NCBI GenBank assembly: GCA_021778335.1
Contig: JAJYCN010000015.1
Location: 1-35,909, forward strand
Length of the DNA stretch: 35,909 nt
Reading direction: 5' to 3'
Source: Acidobacteriota bacterium
Lineage (GTDB): Bacteria > Acidobacteriota > Terriglobia > Bryobacterales > Bryobacteraceae
Program-made: the position numbers and the translations under genes
The notes under the pieces: model-generated
Database searches by the model: none
What the model saw: only the letters and a program-made list of their open reading frames with translations
Told to the model about the DNA's origin: nothing
Shown: in pieces, positions 19,138-28,742 of the stretch
How the letters are laid out: every line of letters begins with the position of its first letter
How positions within the stretch are numbered: the first letter of the stretch is position 1

Positions 19138-20478
19138 TTAGTGTCCTCCCGCGAGGGCGGGATTATCCGGGCCGTGATTTACTTCGCGCGCGACAAGGAA
19201 GAGGAAGAGGACGGTGAGGATGGTGTAGAGCCCCATGAAGCCGAGTAAGGTAAAGAGGCCGTTGCCGGCGGAGACGCGGGCGGACATACCTTGAGAGGTG
19301 CGCATGAGGCCGTAGATGAGCCAGGGCTGGCGGCCGAGTTCGGCGGTCATCCAGCCGAAGGTTGTGGCGATGTAGGGGAAGGGGAAGGCGAGCATGAGGG
19401 TCCAGAGGACGGTGCGATGCTCGAATAACTTGCCGCGCCAGAGAAGGAAGGCGCTGAGAAGCATGACCAGGACCATGAGCGTTCCGAGGCCGACCATGAT
19501 GTGGTAGCTGTAATAGAGCAGCGGGATGTTATCGGGCCATTGATCCTGGGGGAAGTCTTTGAGACCTTTTACTTCAGCGGCCCAGTGCTGGTAAGTGAGC
19601 ATACTTAGCATGCGTGGGACGAGGATCGGGTTGTCGAGGGAGAGGCGCTGCATGTCGGGCTGGCCGACAAGGGCGATGGGTGCGCCCTGCATGGTGTCGA
19701 AGTGGCCTTCCATGCCGGCGAGGGTGACGGGCTGATTTACGGCGACCATGTGGCCCTGGCGGTCGCCGGTGGGGAAGATCATGAGCATGGTGGCGACGCA
19801 GCCAGCGATGACGCCGGTGCGGACGAAGGTGCGGGCGTAGGGGGTGAAGCGGTCATTTAGTAAGTAGAAGGCGCCGAGGGCGGCCATGACGAAGCTGGCA
19901 GTTACCACGGCTCCGGTCATGTTATGGGCATACTGCCAGTAGATCCATGGGTTGCCGAGTAAGGTGGCGAAACTGGTAAGTACGATCTGGCCGTCGGGGG
20001 CGACGCGGTAGCCGACGGGGTGTTGCATCCAGGCGTCGGTGGCGATGATGAAGAAGCCGGAGAGCCAGGAGCCGAGGAAGACCATGAGGGCGCTGAACCA
20101 ATGGAGCGCGGCGGAAAGCCGTTTGGCGCCATAGACGAGTAAGCCGAGGAAGGTGGACTCGAGGAAGAAGCTGAACATGCCTTCCATGGCGAGAGTTTGG
20201 CCGATGACGCCGCCGGCGGCTTTGGCGAAGGAGGCCCAGTTCGTGCCGAATTGGAATTCCATGGGGATGCCGGTGACGACGCCGAGGGCGAAGTTGACGC
20301 CGAAGATACGGATCCAGAAGGCGGCGGCGCGTTCGTAGTGTTCATCGCGGCGGCGCCAGGCGATGGTTTTGAGGATGAAGATGAGCAGGGCGAGGCCCAT
20401 GGTTAGTTGGGGGAAGATGTAGTGGAAGGTGACGGTGAAGGCGAAGTGGAGGCGGTGGATGACGAGGGCGCTATCCAT
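19138..20478 (-). CDS. cydA: cytochrome d ubiquinol oxidase subunit I
   Basis: FHYIFPQLTMGLALLIF, FGVNFALGVVTGIPMEFQFGTNWASF, TTFGWMTAELGRQPWLIYGLMRT. Confidence 0.95.
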   Translation of the reverse strand: MDSALVIHRLHFAFTVTFHYIFPQLTMGLALLIFILKTIAWRRRDEHYERAAAFWIRIFGVNFALGVVTGIPMEFQFGTNWASFAKAAGGVIGQTLAMEGMFSFFLESTFLGLLVYGAKRLSAALHWFSALMVFLGSWLSGFFIIATDAWMQHPVGYRVAPDGQIVLTSFATLLGNPWIYWQYAHNMTGAVVTASFVMAALGAFYLLNDRFTPYARTFVRTGVIAGCVATMLMIFPTGDRQGHMVAVNQPVTLAGMEGHFDTMQGAPIALVGQPDMQRLSLDNPILVPRMLSMLTYQHWAAEVKGLKDFPQDQWPDNIPLLYYSYHIMVGLGTLMVLVMLLSAFLLWRGKLFEHRTVLWTLMLAFPFPYIATTFGWMTAELGRQPWLIYGLMRTSQGMSARVSAGNGLFTLLGFMGLYTILTVLFLFLVAREVNHGPDNPALAGGH

Positions 20479-20978
20479 AACTTCATGCTAGCGCTGGGGG
20501 TTGGGGTTGGGGGGATGATGTGTTTTTACTATGAGTCACTTGGCGATGCGGCGCGCTTCCGGTACCGCAGCGGTTGGGGAGGCGTATCAACCTGTTCTGG
20601 CCGTTCCCGTGGCCTGACGAGGCCAGACCATCAGGCGATCTATATCCTGTTGTCAGCTTGCCGCGTGGCCGTTGAAGGATTCGCGTACGCTGCCTCACGC
20701 GGTTGCCGCTGCCGAGCGAGCGTGCCGTCGTCGTCTTTATCGATTGCAACTGGTGCGATGGAAGGAATAGCGTATGCGGCCTTGGGCGTAGGAGTCAGTG
20801 GCCGCGAGAGTGGTTTGGATGGTTCGCGGGAGCGCGCGTAGGTCAGGACCGGGCACCCTTTCCTGGCATGCGTGGGCGCTCGGGGCGCGTAGCCGCGCCC
20901 GTCAGGAAAATGCATGCTGGATGCAAATTGAGCGGCCTCTGCGCAGAATCGCTGCAGGGTTCGAAAATTAATTGCAGA

Positions 20979-20984
20979 TATAAT
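20979..20984 (+). promoter_or_regulatory. -10 box TATAAT 6 nt before ATPase ATG (leaderless-type)
   Basis: GATATAATACACGCATG. Confidence 0.5.
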
Positions 20985-20990
20985 ACACGC

Positions 20991-22289
20991 ATGCTGTTGC
21001 GTTACCAGTTCTCCAACTTTCAGTGCTTCAGGTCGCAGCAAGAATTTTCGCTCATCGCCAGCTTGGGCGCGGACCCGGCCGAAGATCTCCTTCCCATGAC
21101 GCCGCTGAAAGGAACGGCGCTTCGCGCTGCTGCCATTTACGGGGCGAACGCCTCTGGTAAGACTACGGTCTTGCGGGCGATGCATTTCATGGCCCGAGCC
21201 GTCGAAAACTCCCACCGCCGATGGAAGCCTGATCGACCCATTCCGGTCCGGCCCTTCCGGAGTGGTGAGGACGGGCCGTCGGCGCCGTCCGAGTTTGCAG
21301 CCGAGTTCATCCTGGGTGGGGTCCGGCATCAGTACGCGTTCAGCCTCGACGGTGCTGGAGTCGTGGCGGAATCGCTGGTGGTCTTTCCCAACGGGAAGAA
21401 ACAGGCGTGGTACAAGCGGGAGCGTGGCAAACCGATTGCTTTCGGACGGAGCTTGGCTGGGGACAACAAGACAATAGAGGGATTGACGCGCGCCAACAGC
21501 TTGTTCCTTTCAGCGGCAGCCCAGAATAATCACGAGGCGCTTTCCAGGGTGTACAACTGGTTTTCTAGTTGCTTGTCCTTCGTGAGTGGCGACCGAACGT
21601 CGCTTGGCTTGAGCGCCCGGCAGTCCCTTGCCGACGAGGAACGTCGGTCGGAGGTTGTAGAGTTGCTGCGGGTGGCGGACTTGGGTATCTCTGACGTAAG
21701 GGTTGAGGCGCCAGAGTTGAGTGAATCGGCGCGCCGTACGATCCAGGATGTTGCTCGACTGCTCGATTCGCTCCTTGAAACCGACGAGCACTTGTTGCCA
21801 GTGCTTTCGGAGATGCCTCCGTCGATTCAACTGCTTCATAAGATGGGTGGCTCCCTCGTGCCTTTTGATTTGTCAGAGGAGTCAAACGGGACGATCGCGT
21901 ATTTGGCGTTGCTTGGTCCCATAAGCAAGGTCCTGAAGGATGGCGGGGTTATCCTCGTGGATGAGCTTGACTCGAGTGTTCACCCGGTCGTCGTCGCCCA
22001 CATCCTGCGGCTGTTCAAGGGCTCGAAGACGAACCCTCGCGGTGCGCAACTGATTTTCAACACGCACGACACGAGCCTGCTCAGCAGGGGACTTCTACGA
22101 CGCGATGAGGTTTGGTTCACGGAGAAGAGCCGCGAGGGCGCGAGCCAACTATACCCGCTGACTGATTTCAAGCCTCGTAAGGAGGAGAACCTCGGCAGCG
22201 GCTACCTACAGGGCCGATATGGAGCAATACCATTCATCGCCTCTGAAACGGAGGCGGAGGAGGGGACCGACGGTGAGGAGGTTCGGTAG
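20991..22289 (+). CDS. AAA family ATPase (AbiLi/RloA-like)
   Basis: MLLRYQFSNFQCFRSQQEFSLIAS, Walker A GANASGKTT, Walker B GGVILVDELDSSVHP, LIFNTHDTSLL. Confidence 0.9.
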   Translation: MLLRYQFSNFQCFRSQQEFSLIASLGADPAEDLLPMTPLKGTALRAAAIYGANASGKTTVLRAMHFMARAVENSHRRWKPDRPIPVRPFRSGEDGPSAPSEFAAEFILGGVRHQYAFSLDGAGVVAESLVVFPNGKKQAWYKRERGKPIAFGRSLAGDNKTIEGLTRANSLFLSAAAQNNHEALSRVYNWFSSCLSFVSGDRTSLGLSARQSLADEERRSEVVELLRVADLGISDVRVEAPELSESARRTIQDVARLLDSLLETDEHLLPVLSEMPPSIQLLHKMGGSLVPFDLSEESNGTIAYLALLGPISKVLKDGGVILVDELDSSVHPVVVAHILRLFKGSKTNPRGAQLIFNTHDTSLLSRGLLRRDEVWFTEKSREGASQLYPLTDFKPRKEENLGSGYLQGRYGAIPFIASETEAEEGTDGEEVR

Positions 22290-22893
22290 ACTAAGGCGGC
22301 GCGGCGCGACACGCGAGCCGCTGGCCAGAGTTCTAATCGTATGCGAGGGACAGGTTACGGAGCCGCATTACTTCAATCAGCTTCGGCACCTGGAGCGGTG
22401 CCCGGTGGCGCTGAAGTTGCACGGCGGCGCTGTTCCGAAGACTCTCGTGGAAATGGCGGTTAAGATGAAGAAAGAATCGGGGGCTCGGGCCGGACGCAAG
22501 CGCGATCAGAACCTTCGATACGATCACGTCTGGTGCGTATTCGACGTGGATGCACATCCAAGTATCGCGGATGCGCTGCAACAGGCCCGGGATAACGGCA
22601 TCTGCACGGCTGTTTCAAATCCGTGCTTCGAGCTGTGGGCGCTGTTGCATTTCCAGGATCAGACGAAGTCCGTCACCAGGCAGGTAGTTCAGTCGCTGTG
22701 CAGGAAGCACATGCCAGGATATGCCAAGGAGCTGCCATGCGAGGAACTGATAGCTAAGTGCGAGGACGCAGTGGCTCGGTCCACGGCGTTGGTGAAGTGG
22801 CACAGCGATCGAGGTACGCCCGGCGGTAATCCGTCGACGACGGTGCATGAACTCGTTCGACTAATTCGAATGCAGAGGGCAGCGTGGAGGTGA
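22273..22893 (+). CDS. RloB-like protein (AbiLii-like)
   Basis: VLIVCEGQVTEPHYFNQL, DHVWCVFDVDAHP, SNPCFELWALLHF; GTG start with GGAGGAGG upstream (ORF open to ATG 22219). Confidence 0.88.
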   Translation: MRRFGRLRRRGATREPLARVLIVCEGQVTEPHYFNQLRHLERCPVALKLHGGAVPKTLVEMAVKMKKESGARAGRKRDQNLRYDHVWCVFDVDAHPSIADALQQARDNGICTAVSNPCFELWALLHFQDQTKSVTRQVVQSLCRKHMPGYAKELPCEELIAKCEDAVARSTALVKWHSDRGTPGGNPSTTVHELVRLIRMQRAAWR

Positions 22894-23179
22894 GGATGCA
22901 ATCTGCTTTGTCCTGGCGTCGCCCCTGTCGTACGGCAACCGTTTCCCTCTCCGGGTCGCGGGCCATGGTGAGCTTGGTTCTGATTTTGGTTGGCCGATCG
23001 CGTAGGGCTTCCGCGCCGCGGGTATAGTTGCTCCGACAGTAGCTATTCACTCGATCCGCCGCTCACCAAATAAAGATTAGAAGCCGATTCCTCAGCGTTC
23101 GAGGCCAGCGTTGTGGAGTAAACGGGGAATGAGGTTCCGCTGGTGGAGGTCATCTGCTAGGGCGACCACCGGCGATGGT

Positions 23180-24283
23180 TTACTCACGTTCCCAACCGCG
23201 GGCGATGAGTTCGGAGAGGGTGAGGGGGCTGTCCGGCTGCGTTGGAAGCGGTTCGATACGGACGGGACCGGCGTGGCCCCGCACGAAGAGCGCCCGGTTC
23301 TCGGGCGCCCAGAAGTCGATAACCTCCGGGTGGTGCGAGGCAATCAGGACCTGTGCGCCGCGCTGTTCAACGACGTCTTCCACGGCCGTCAGCCACGGTT
23401 GGATTTCGCGTAGGGATAGGAAGTTATCCGGTTCGTCGAAGATCCCCGTGCCTGCATGGGTCAGCAGGACGAAGTGAAGCACCGCGTAGAGTTCTGTCAG
23501 GCAGCGTTGGCCATCGGAGAGTTCGTTCCAAGCGTAGGTGCGCAGATCCCCGGCGGTTTGGAAGTCCGCGGCGAGCCAACTGGTTTCGTGAAGTGGGACG
23601 AAGCGGAGGGACTTGAAACCGTCCAGAACCGTACCGAGGTCCTCCGTGAGACCGCTTACGTGGAGCGGGTCGATCTGGACGAGGTGGCGGTACCAGGAGG
23701 GGAAATTGGTTAGATCGGGCCGCGGATACGGGTCTTCCTTCGCCGACGAGGCTTCTGCTTCGAACGGGTTTAGCCGGAAGGCGGAAAGGCTGCCGAGCCA
23801 GCGTTTGAAGCGCGTCAGCTTCAGGTTGTCGTTTCGCGGCGCGATCGTCGCCAGAGCGGAGCGGCACGGATCGAACGGGTATGTCGCCGTTCGCTCGAAC
23901 TCGTCGTTGTAAAGGCGGACTTCGCCGCCGACGAAATCGATGAGCGGCTTCCCATCGAGCAGTAAGTACTCAGTGTTGACCCGGGGGGGTTGGAGTGTTG
24001 GGCCACCCTCCTCCAAAAAGAGGCGGTACCGGTAGATCCCGCCATCTAGGAGGGCGTCGATTTCGAAATTCATGTGCGGCTGTTGCAACCAGCGAGTTCG
24101 ATGGCTGAACGTCTTATCCAGCAGATCCTGCCCGAAAACTCCGAACTGACGAAGGAAGAGCAGTGCGTCCACGAACGAGGACTTTCCGCTGCCGTTGGCG
24201 CCGAGGAGGAGTTCGCGGCGGGCGGGTTTGTGTTCGAACTTCTCGAAGCACAGGAAGTTGTCGATGTATACGCGGGTCAGCAC
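23180..24283 (-). CDS. AAA/ABC-type ATPase (RecF-like), no partner recognised
   Basis: Walker A LGANGSGKSS, signature LSDGQRCLTELYAVL, Walker B GTGIFDEPDNFLS, VLIASHHPEVIDFW; GTG start. Confidence 0.88.
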   Translation of the reverse strand: MLTRVYIDNFLCFEKFEHKPARRELLLGANGSGKSSFVDALLFLRQFGVFGQDLLDKTFSHRTRWLQQPHMNFEIDALLDGGIYRYRLFLEEGGPTLQPPRVNTEYLLLDGKPLIDFVGGEVRLYNDEFERTATYPFDPCRSALATIAPRNDNLKLTRFKRWLGSLSAFRLNPFEAEASSAKEDPYPRPDLTNFPSWYRHLVQIDPLHVSGLTEDLGTVLDGFKSLRFVPLHETSWLAADFQTAGDLRTYAWNELSDGQRCLTELYAVLHFVLLTHAGTGIFDEPDNFLSLREIQPWLTAVEDVVEQRGAQVLIASHHPEVIDFWAPENRALFVRGHAGPVRIEPLPTQPDSPLTLSELIARGWERE

Positions 24284-24428
24284 TCAGAATAATTTTACAT
24301 GTGGATCACGGAGATGCGGGAGGGGAAGAATTGTTACAAATCGATTACAAACCCGTATCGGCCATTAGTAGAAGTCGTTGGATTGCGCGCGGGTTGGGCG
24401 CGCATACTGCGGGTAGAGGTACCTTTTT

Positions 24429-24977
24429 ATGCGAGTCGCGATTCAGAAATTGGGACGGCCGGGCGCCGTATTGAGTGTTCTGGCGCTGGCCGGCGCGGCG
24501 GCGTTGGCCCGGGGCGAGAGCCGGGTGCAGGAGTTGCATCCGTTCACAAACCAGGCGTTGGTTCCGGCTTCGGCGGAAACCGGATCGATCCGATTTGAAG
24601 GGATCCAAGCGGTGAAGGTGTATACCAAGGCCGAGGTGAAAGACAACGTCTCATATTGCGGGCAGGCAGCGAACCGGGAGCCGGGCGGGTCGATGTTCTG
24701 CCCGGAGGTGAAGCAGGTGGCGCCGGAGCGGGCCTACCGGGTGGCCTACTCGTTTCTGAGCGCACGTTCGGCGTCGGACGAGCACGGCGGACGGTTGTAC
24801 ACGTTCATGGTGTATTTCCGCGGAGACCAATTGCCCGCGGCGTTGCGCGCGGCGGTAGATGCGCGGCGGATCAAGGGTGTGGAGGCGGCCTCGTATTTCC
24901 AGGTGACGCCGGGTGAGCGGCGCGGCGGTTATACGAGCGTGACCGTACAGCCAGTGGGGGCGGCGCCGAGAAAGTAA
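24429..24977 (+). CDS. secreted hypothetical protein
   Basis: Signal-like LSVLALAGAAALARG, coherent 182-aa sequence with two Cys in mature part. Confidence 0.6.
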   Translation: MRVAIQKLGRPGAVLSVLALAGAAALARGESRVQELHPFTNQALVPASAETGSIRFEGIQAVKVYTKAEVKDNVSYCGQAANREPGGSMFCPEVKQVAPERAYRVAYSFLSARSASDEHGGRLYTFMVYFRGDQLPAALRAAVDARRIKGVEAASYFQVTPGERRGGYTSVTVQPVGAAPRK

Positions 24978-25008
24978 CGAGAGTCTTCCTCGTATACTGG
25001 GGAAGACG

Positions 25009-25719
25009 ATGGGTGGGTTGAGCGCGGTTCTCATCGAGAAGCCGGAGGAGATTTTCTCGCGCGTGTACCGGGAGTTGCGGCCGTATGCGGCGCAGCCGAA
25101 GGTGACGGTGGAGTTCCGGCGGTTCGCCAACGCCAACAGCCGGGTTCAGCTTTTCGACGGGCGGCTGGAGGCGAAGCTGAGCGACGCATTCGCCGAGGCG
25201 CCGGCGTACGTGGTGGAGTCCCTGGCGCACATTCTGGTTTCGAAGCTGGCGCGGAAGCCGCTGGCGCGGGTGCATCGGGACCGGTACCGGCGGTATCTGA
25301 ACCGGGCCGACGTGCGGCGGCACATTGAGACGCTGCGGAAGTCGCGCGGGCGGAAACTGGTGGACAGCCCGCAGGGCGCCTGTTACGACCTGGTGGAGAT
25401 GTTCGAGGAGCTGAATGTGCGGTTCTTCGGCGGGATGATGGCGCGGCCGGAGTTGGGCTGGAGCCGGCGGGTTTCGCGGACGACGCTCGGGCACTACGAC
25501 CCTTCGCACCATGCGATTGTGATGAGCCGGCTACTCGATTCGCCGAAGGTGGCGAAGGTGGCGGTGGAGTACGTGATGTATCACGAGATGCTGCACCTGC
25601 GGTTTCCGGAGGAGCATCGCGGTCCGCGGCGCTGCGTGCACACGGGGGAATTCAAAGCGGCCGAGCGGGAGTTTCCGGAGTGGGAGACGGCGCGGAAACT
25701 GCTGCGGGCGCTCGGATAA
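25009..25719 (+). CDS. SprT-like zinc metallopeptidase domain protein
   Basis: LNVRFFGGMMARPELGWSRR...LGHYDP..HAIVMSR, HExxH-type YHEMLH, C-terminal HTGEFKAAEREFP. Confidence 0.82.
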   Translation: MGGLSAVLIEKPEEIFSRVYRELRPYAAQPKVTVEFRRFANANSRVQLFDGRLEAKLSDAFAEAPAYVVESLAHILVSKLARKPLARVHRDRYRRYLNRADVRRHIETLRKSRGRKLVDSPQGACYDLVEMFEELNVRFFGGMMARPELGWSRRVSRTTLGHYDPSHHAIVMSRLLDSPKVAKVAVEYVMYHEMLHLRFPEEHRGPRRCVHTGEFKAAEREFPEWETARKLLRALG

Positions 25720-25725
25720 GAGACT

Positions 25726-26628
25726 CTACCGATACCAGCCGGGCCAACCCCAGCGCGGGCCGAACCAGGGTCCGCCCCAGCCGCCGACACCGACCCCGAC
25801 CATGACGGGAGGCGCGGCGTAAAGCGAGGGCGGCGGGCTTTGGGCGCGGATCGGGCGGCGCTGCTGGGGCTGGGAATAATCGGATTGTTGGACCGGGCGG
25901 AAGGCGTTGTGGGAGTTGGTGGTGTCGATTTCTACCGGGGCGGTAAGGCGGAAGGTCAGCACCTGTTCGGGGGAGACTACGGCGGGTTTGCCGCGGGTGA
26001 CGAGGACGCCCATGGTGGAGGCGACGGCTCCGGCGGCGGCGCCGATACCCGCGCCCATGCCTCCCGCGGCGAGGGCGCCGATGCCCGCGCCGGCACCGGT
26101 GGTTACGCCGATGGCGGCGGCGTCACGGCCGACGCTGGTGTCGCCGTTGCGCTGGATCCACTGGGTGTGGACGGGCAGTTGCTGGCCGTCGGCGAAGCGG
26201 ACTTCGATGATTTCGAGGGCGAGTTTGGACGTTCCTTTGACGCGGCCGCCCTTTTGCGCTTCGGCGACGCGTCCGGCGATGGTCTGGCCGCGGTGGGCGA
26301 CGACGAGTCCGTTGACCACGATGGGGTGCATGAGGGTGCCGGTGAAGGCGTCGCCGGGTTGGTTATGGTCGCTCGAAAGGGGCTGATCGAGGCGGACGGT
26401 GATCCAGGTTCCGGCGGGGATGGTGAGGACGGGCGGCGTGGCGTTGGGGTCGGCGGTGGCAGGGGCGGGCGCCGGGGGGGTGGAAGGATCAGGGGGCGGC
26501 GGGGGAGCGTTGGCGGGACGGGGTTCGTCGAAGTGATGCCAGCCGGGGTCGGGGGCTTGGGATTGGTCCTGGGCCCAGGCGACAGAGGCAGCGAGGATGA
26601 GAGCGAGAAGTCCTATTCTCAGGCGCAT
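25726..26628 (-). CDS. secreted Pro-rich/glycine-zipper hypothetical protein
   Basis: Signal peptide; IPAGTWITVRLDQPLSSDHNQPGDAFTGTL; GAGAGIGALAAGGMGAGIGAAAGAV glycine zipper; Trp/Gly-rich tail. Confidence 0.75.
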   Translation of the reverse strand: MRLRIGLLALILAASVAWAQDQSQAPDPGWHHFDEPRPANAPPPPPDPSTPPAPAPATADPNATPPVLTIPAGTWITVRLDQPLSSDHNQPGDAFTGTLMHPIVVNGLVVAHRGQTIAGRVAEAQKGGRVKGTSKLALEIIEVRFADGQQLPVHTQWIQRNGDTSVGRDAAAIGVTTGAGAGIGALAAGGMGAGIGAAAGAVASTMGVLVTRGKPAVVSPEQVLTFRLTAPVEIDTTNSHNAFRPVQQSDYSQPQQRRPIRAQSPPPSLYAAPPVMVGVGVGGWGGPWFGPRWGWPGWYR

Positions 26629-26734
26629 GGCGGCAGTGTTCCTTTGCGTGATTTCAAAGGTTGAAGAGCAAACGGAGAGCCAATCGTAAGTTGTTGATGC
26701 TAAAGAACGGAATGGCGGCTGCCGTGGTTGACAT

Positions 26735-28742
26735 TCACCAAGGATGGCCGGTTTCCACCAGCAGGCCGCTTGCGCGGAGCGAGGGGGCGATGGAGGCGGC
26801 GGCGTAGAGGAGGCTTCCGTTGGAGGGGAGGTAGCAGGGGAGGCTGGGGCGCTGGTAGGTGTGGCCGTTGGGGAGCCAGCGGTTTTTGGGGGTGTCGAGG
26901 AAGAGGGCGTCGAGGGCGGTTTGGGGGCGGCCGAGGCGGGCGGCGGTGAGCGCGATGAGGGGATAGTCCCAGCCCCAGGTGGTTTCCCATTGCCAGCAGG
27001 CGAGGACTTTGTCGAGGGTGCGGCTCATGGTGGCGGGGTCGGCTTTGCGGCCTTGGAGGAGGCCGAGGGCGGCGAGCATAGAGGGGTGGTCGCGATTGCG
27101 TTCGGTGAAAGTTTGCGGGCAGTTTTCGTGGGCGAGGTAGAGGCCCTCGCGAACGGGCAGTGGGGCGAGGTGGCCGCGGACAGTTTGCCAGAGGGGGACG
27201 GGCGGAAGGCCGAGGCGGCGGCGCCAGAGGAGGGCGAGGCCGAGGGCTTCGTAGAATTGCTCGAGTTCGAAGGTGGGGTTCCAGGTTTCGCGCGGGGGGT
27301 GGTTTTCCTGGGCGGGGATGACGGGCGGGCCAAGCGAGTAGCGGCGCTGGGCGGGTTCCCAGGAGGCGAAGGAGGCGAGGAAATCGGCTGTGGCAAAAAC
27401 GACGCCTGCGTGGCGATGGAGCGTGGCGGCCTTGGGGCGGGCGCGGTAGCAGAGTTCGGCGAGGAAGATGGGGTGCGGCTGCTGCCAGACGAGGAGGGGG
27501 CCGATGGATGAGGGGCTTTCGCGGCCGCCGGGGGCGGTCATTTTCGGCCAGCGGGCGCCCCGGTAGCCTTGGGCTCGGGCGGTGGCTTGGGCGGAGGGAA
27601 GAATGGAAGCGTAGAAGCCGAGGCTGCGCTCGAGCAGGTGGGCGCGGCCCCAGAGGGCGAAGTGGGCACAGTGCCACCAGTACATTTCCATGTGGAACTT
27701 GCCGAACCAACTGTTGCAGGTGAGTCCGGTTTCCTGGGGCGGGAGGGAGCCGGCGCATTGGATGGCGGTGAGGTATTGGCTGAGGACGAGGCGGCGTTCG
27801 AGTTCGGGGGCGCGGGGGTCGCGGAAGGCGGAGGTGTCGATGGCGGCGCCGGAATTCCAGAACTCAGGCCAGTGCCGGGCGGCGGAGAGGAAGACGCGGC
27901 GGGGCGATGGGGTGGAGGGCGCGCGGGAGAACGGGGCGAAGGCGATGGTGAAGGTGAGTAAGTTGGAACGGGGTTCAAGCAGGAAGCGGTGGGGTCCGGT
28001 GCGAGTAAGTTGGGCGGGGGATTCCCAAGTAAGTTCTACGGTGCAGCCGTCGTGATCGAAGGTGTGTAAGATGCGGGCGGAGTTCGTTGTAAGTGGAGTA
28101 AGAAGGCTGGTGTGGCGATCGGGTAAGTTCCAGGCGGCGCCGGAGATAGACGGCGAGGGATAGGGGAGTTCGAGGACGACGGGGAAGGCCGGAGCGATTT
28201 CGAAGGCGAGGGCGTCGAGGGAGGGATGGCAGGCGGTTCGGGTTTCGATGCGGCGGCTAGAGTAAGTGAAGACGCTGGTGAGCAGGCCGGTCCAAAGGTC
28301 GAGGGTTTGGGTGACGGGTTCGCAGGCGGCGGAGAGCGAGAGGCCGATGCGGGCGAGGTTGTAGCGGTGCGGGTTTTCACGAAGCCAGCGGTAAGCGTCT
28401 TGCTGGCCTTCGGCGCAGTCGGGATAAAGAACCTGGCGGCCGTGAGCGTCGAAGGGGGTGAAGCGGAAGGTGTCGAGCGAGTAGCCGTGGGGATTCGGGG
28501 CGCCGTGCCAGGCCCACTGGGCCATGGTGCAGAGCGGGTAAGAGGCGGAGGGATCGGGGAAGGTTTGGAGGCCGGTGAAATCGGCGGTGAAGGCGAGTTC
28601 TCCGTTGCCGATGGTGAGCGGGGCGTTGGGCTGCGCGGCGGTGTAGGCGATGTTGTGGCGGGAAACGAGGGCGCGGCGAGGGATGGGATCGGCTGAAGAG
28701 GGGCGCGGGAGCAGCGGCGAGGAGTTGGCGGCGGGTGAGCAA
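26735..28742 (-). CDS. glycosidase-like protein ((alpha/alpha)6 type, GH65/GH95-like), signal peptide appears in a different frame
   Basis: PNAPLTIGNGELAFTADFTGLQTFPD..., FGKFHMEMYWWHCAHFALWGR; TTG-initiated MLTRRQLLAAAPAP in +1-shifted frame (ORF 28377..28742). Confidence 0.7.

Noticed and set aside
20703-20990. N-terminal extension of the AbiL-like ATPase ORF
   Set aside because: Typical ATPase N-terminus MLLRYQFSNFQCFRSQ starts at 20991 just after a TATAAT box.
22894-23179. Small minus ORFs (22754..23050, 23092..23343) as a partner for the lone ATPase
   Set aside because: They overlap real genes antisense or lack coherent composition and RBS; no nuclease motifs.
14125-28267. GTAAGT motifs as intron 5' splice sites
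   Set aside because: Bacterial ORFs are continuous through them and no group I/II intron features seen; kept only as a codon/k-mer observation.
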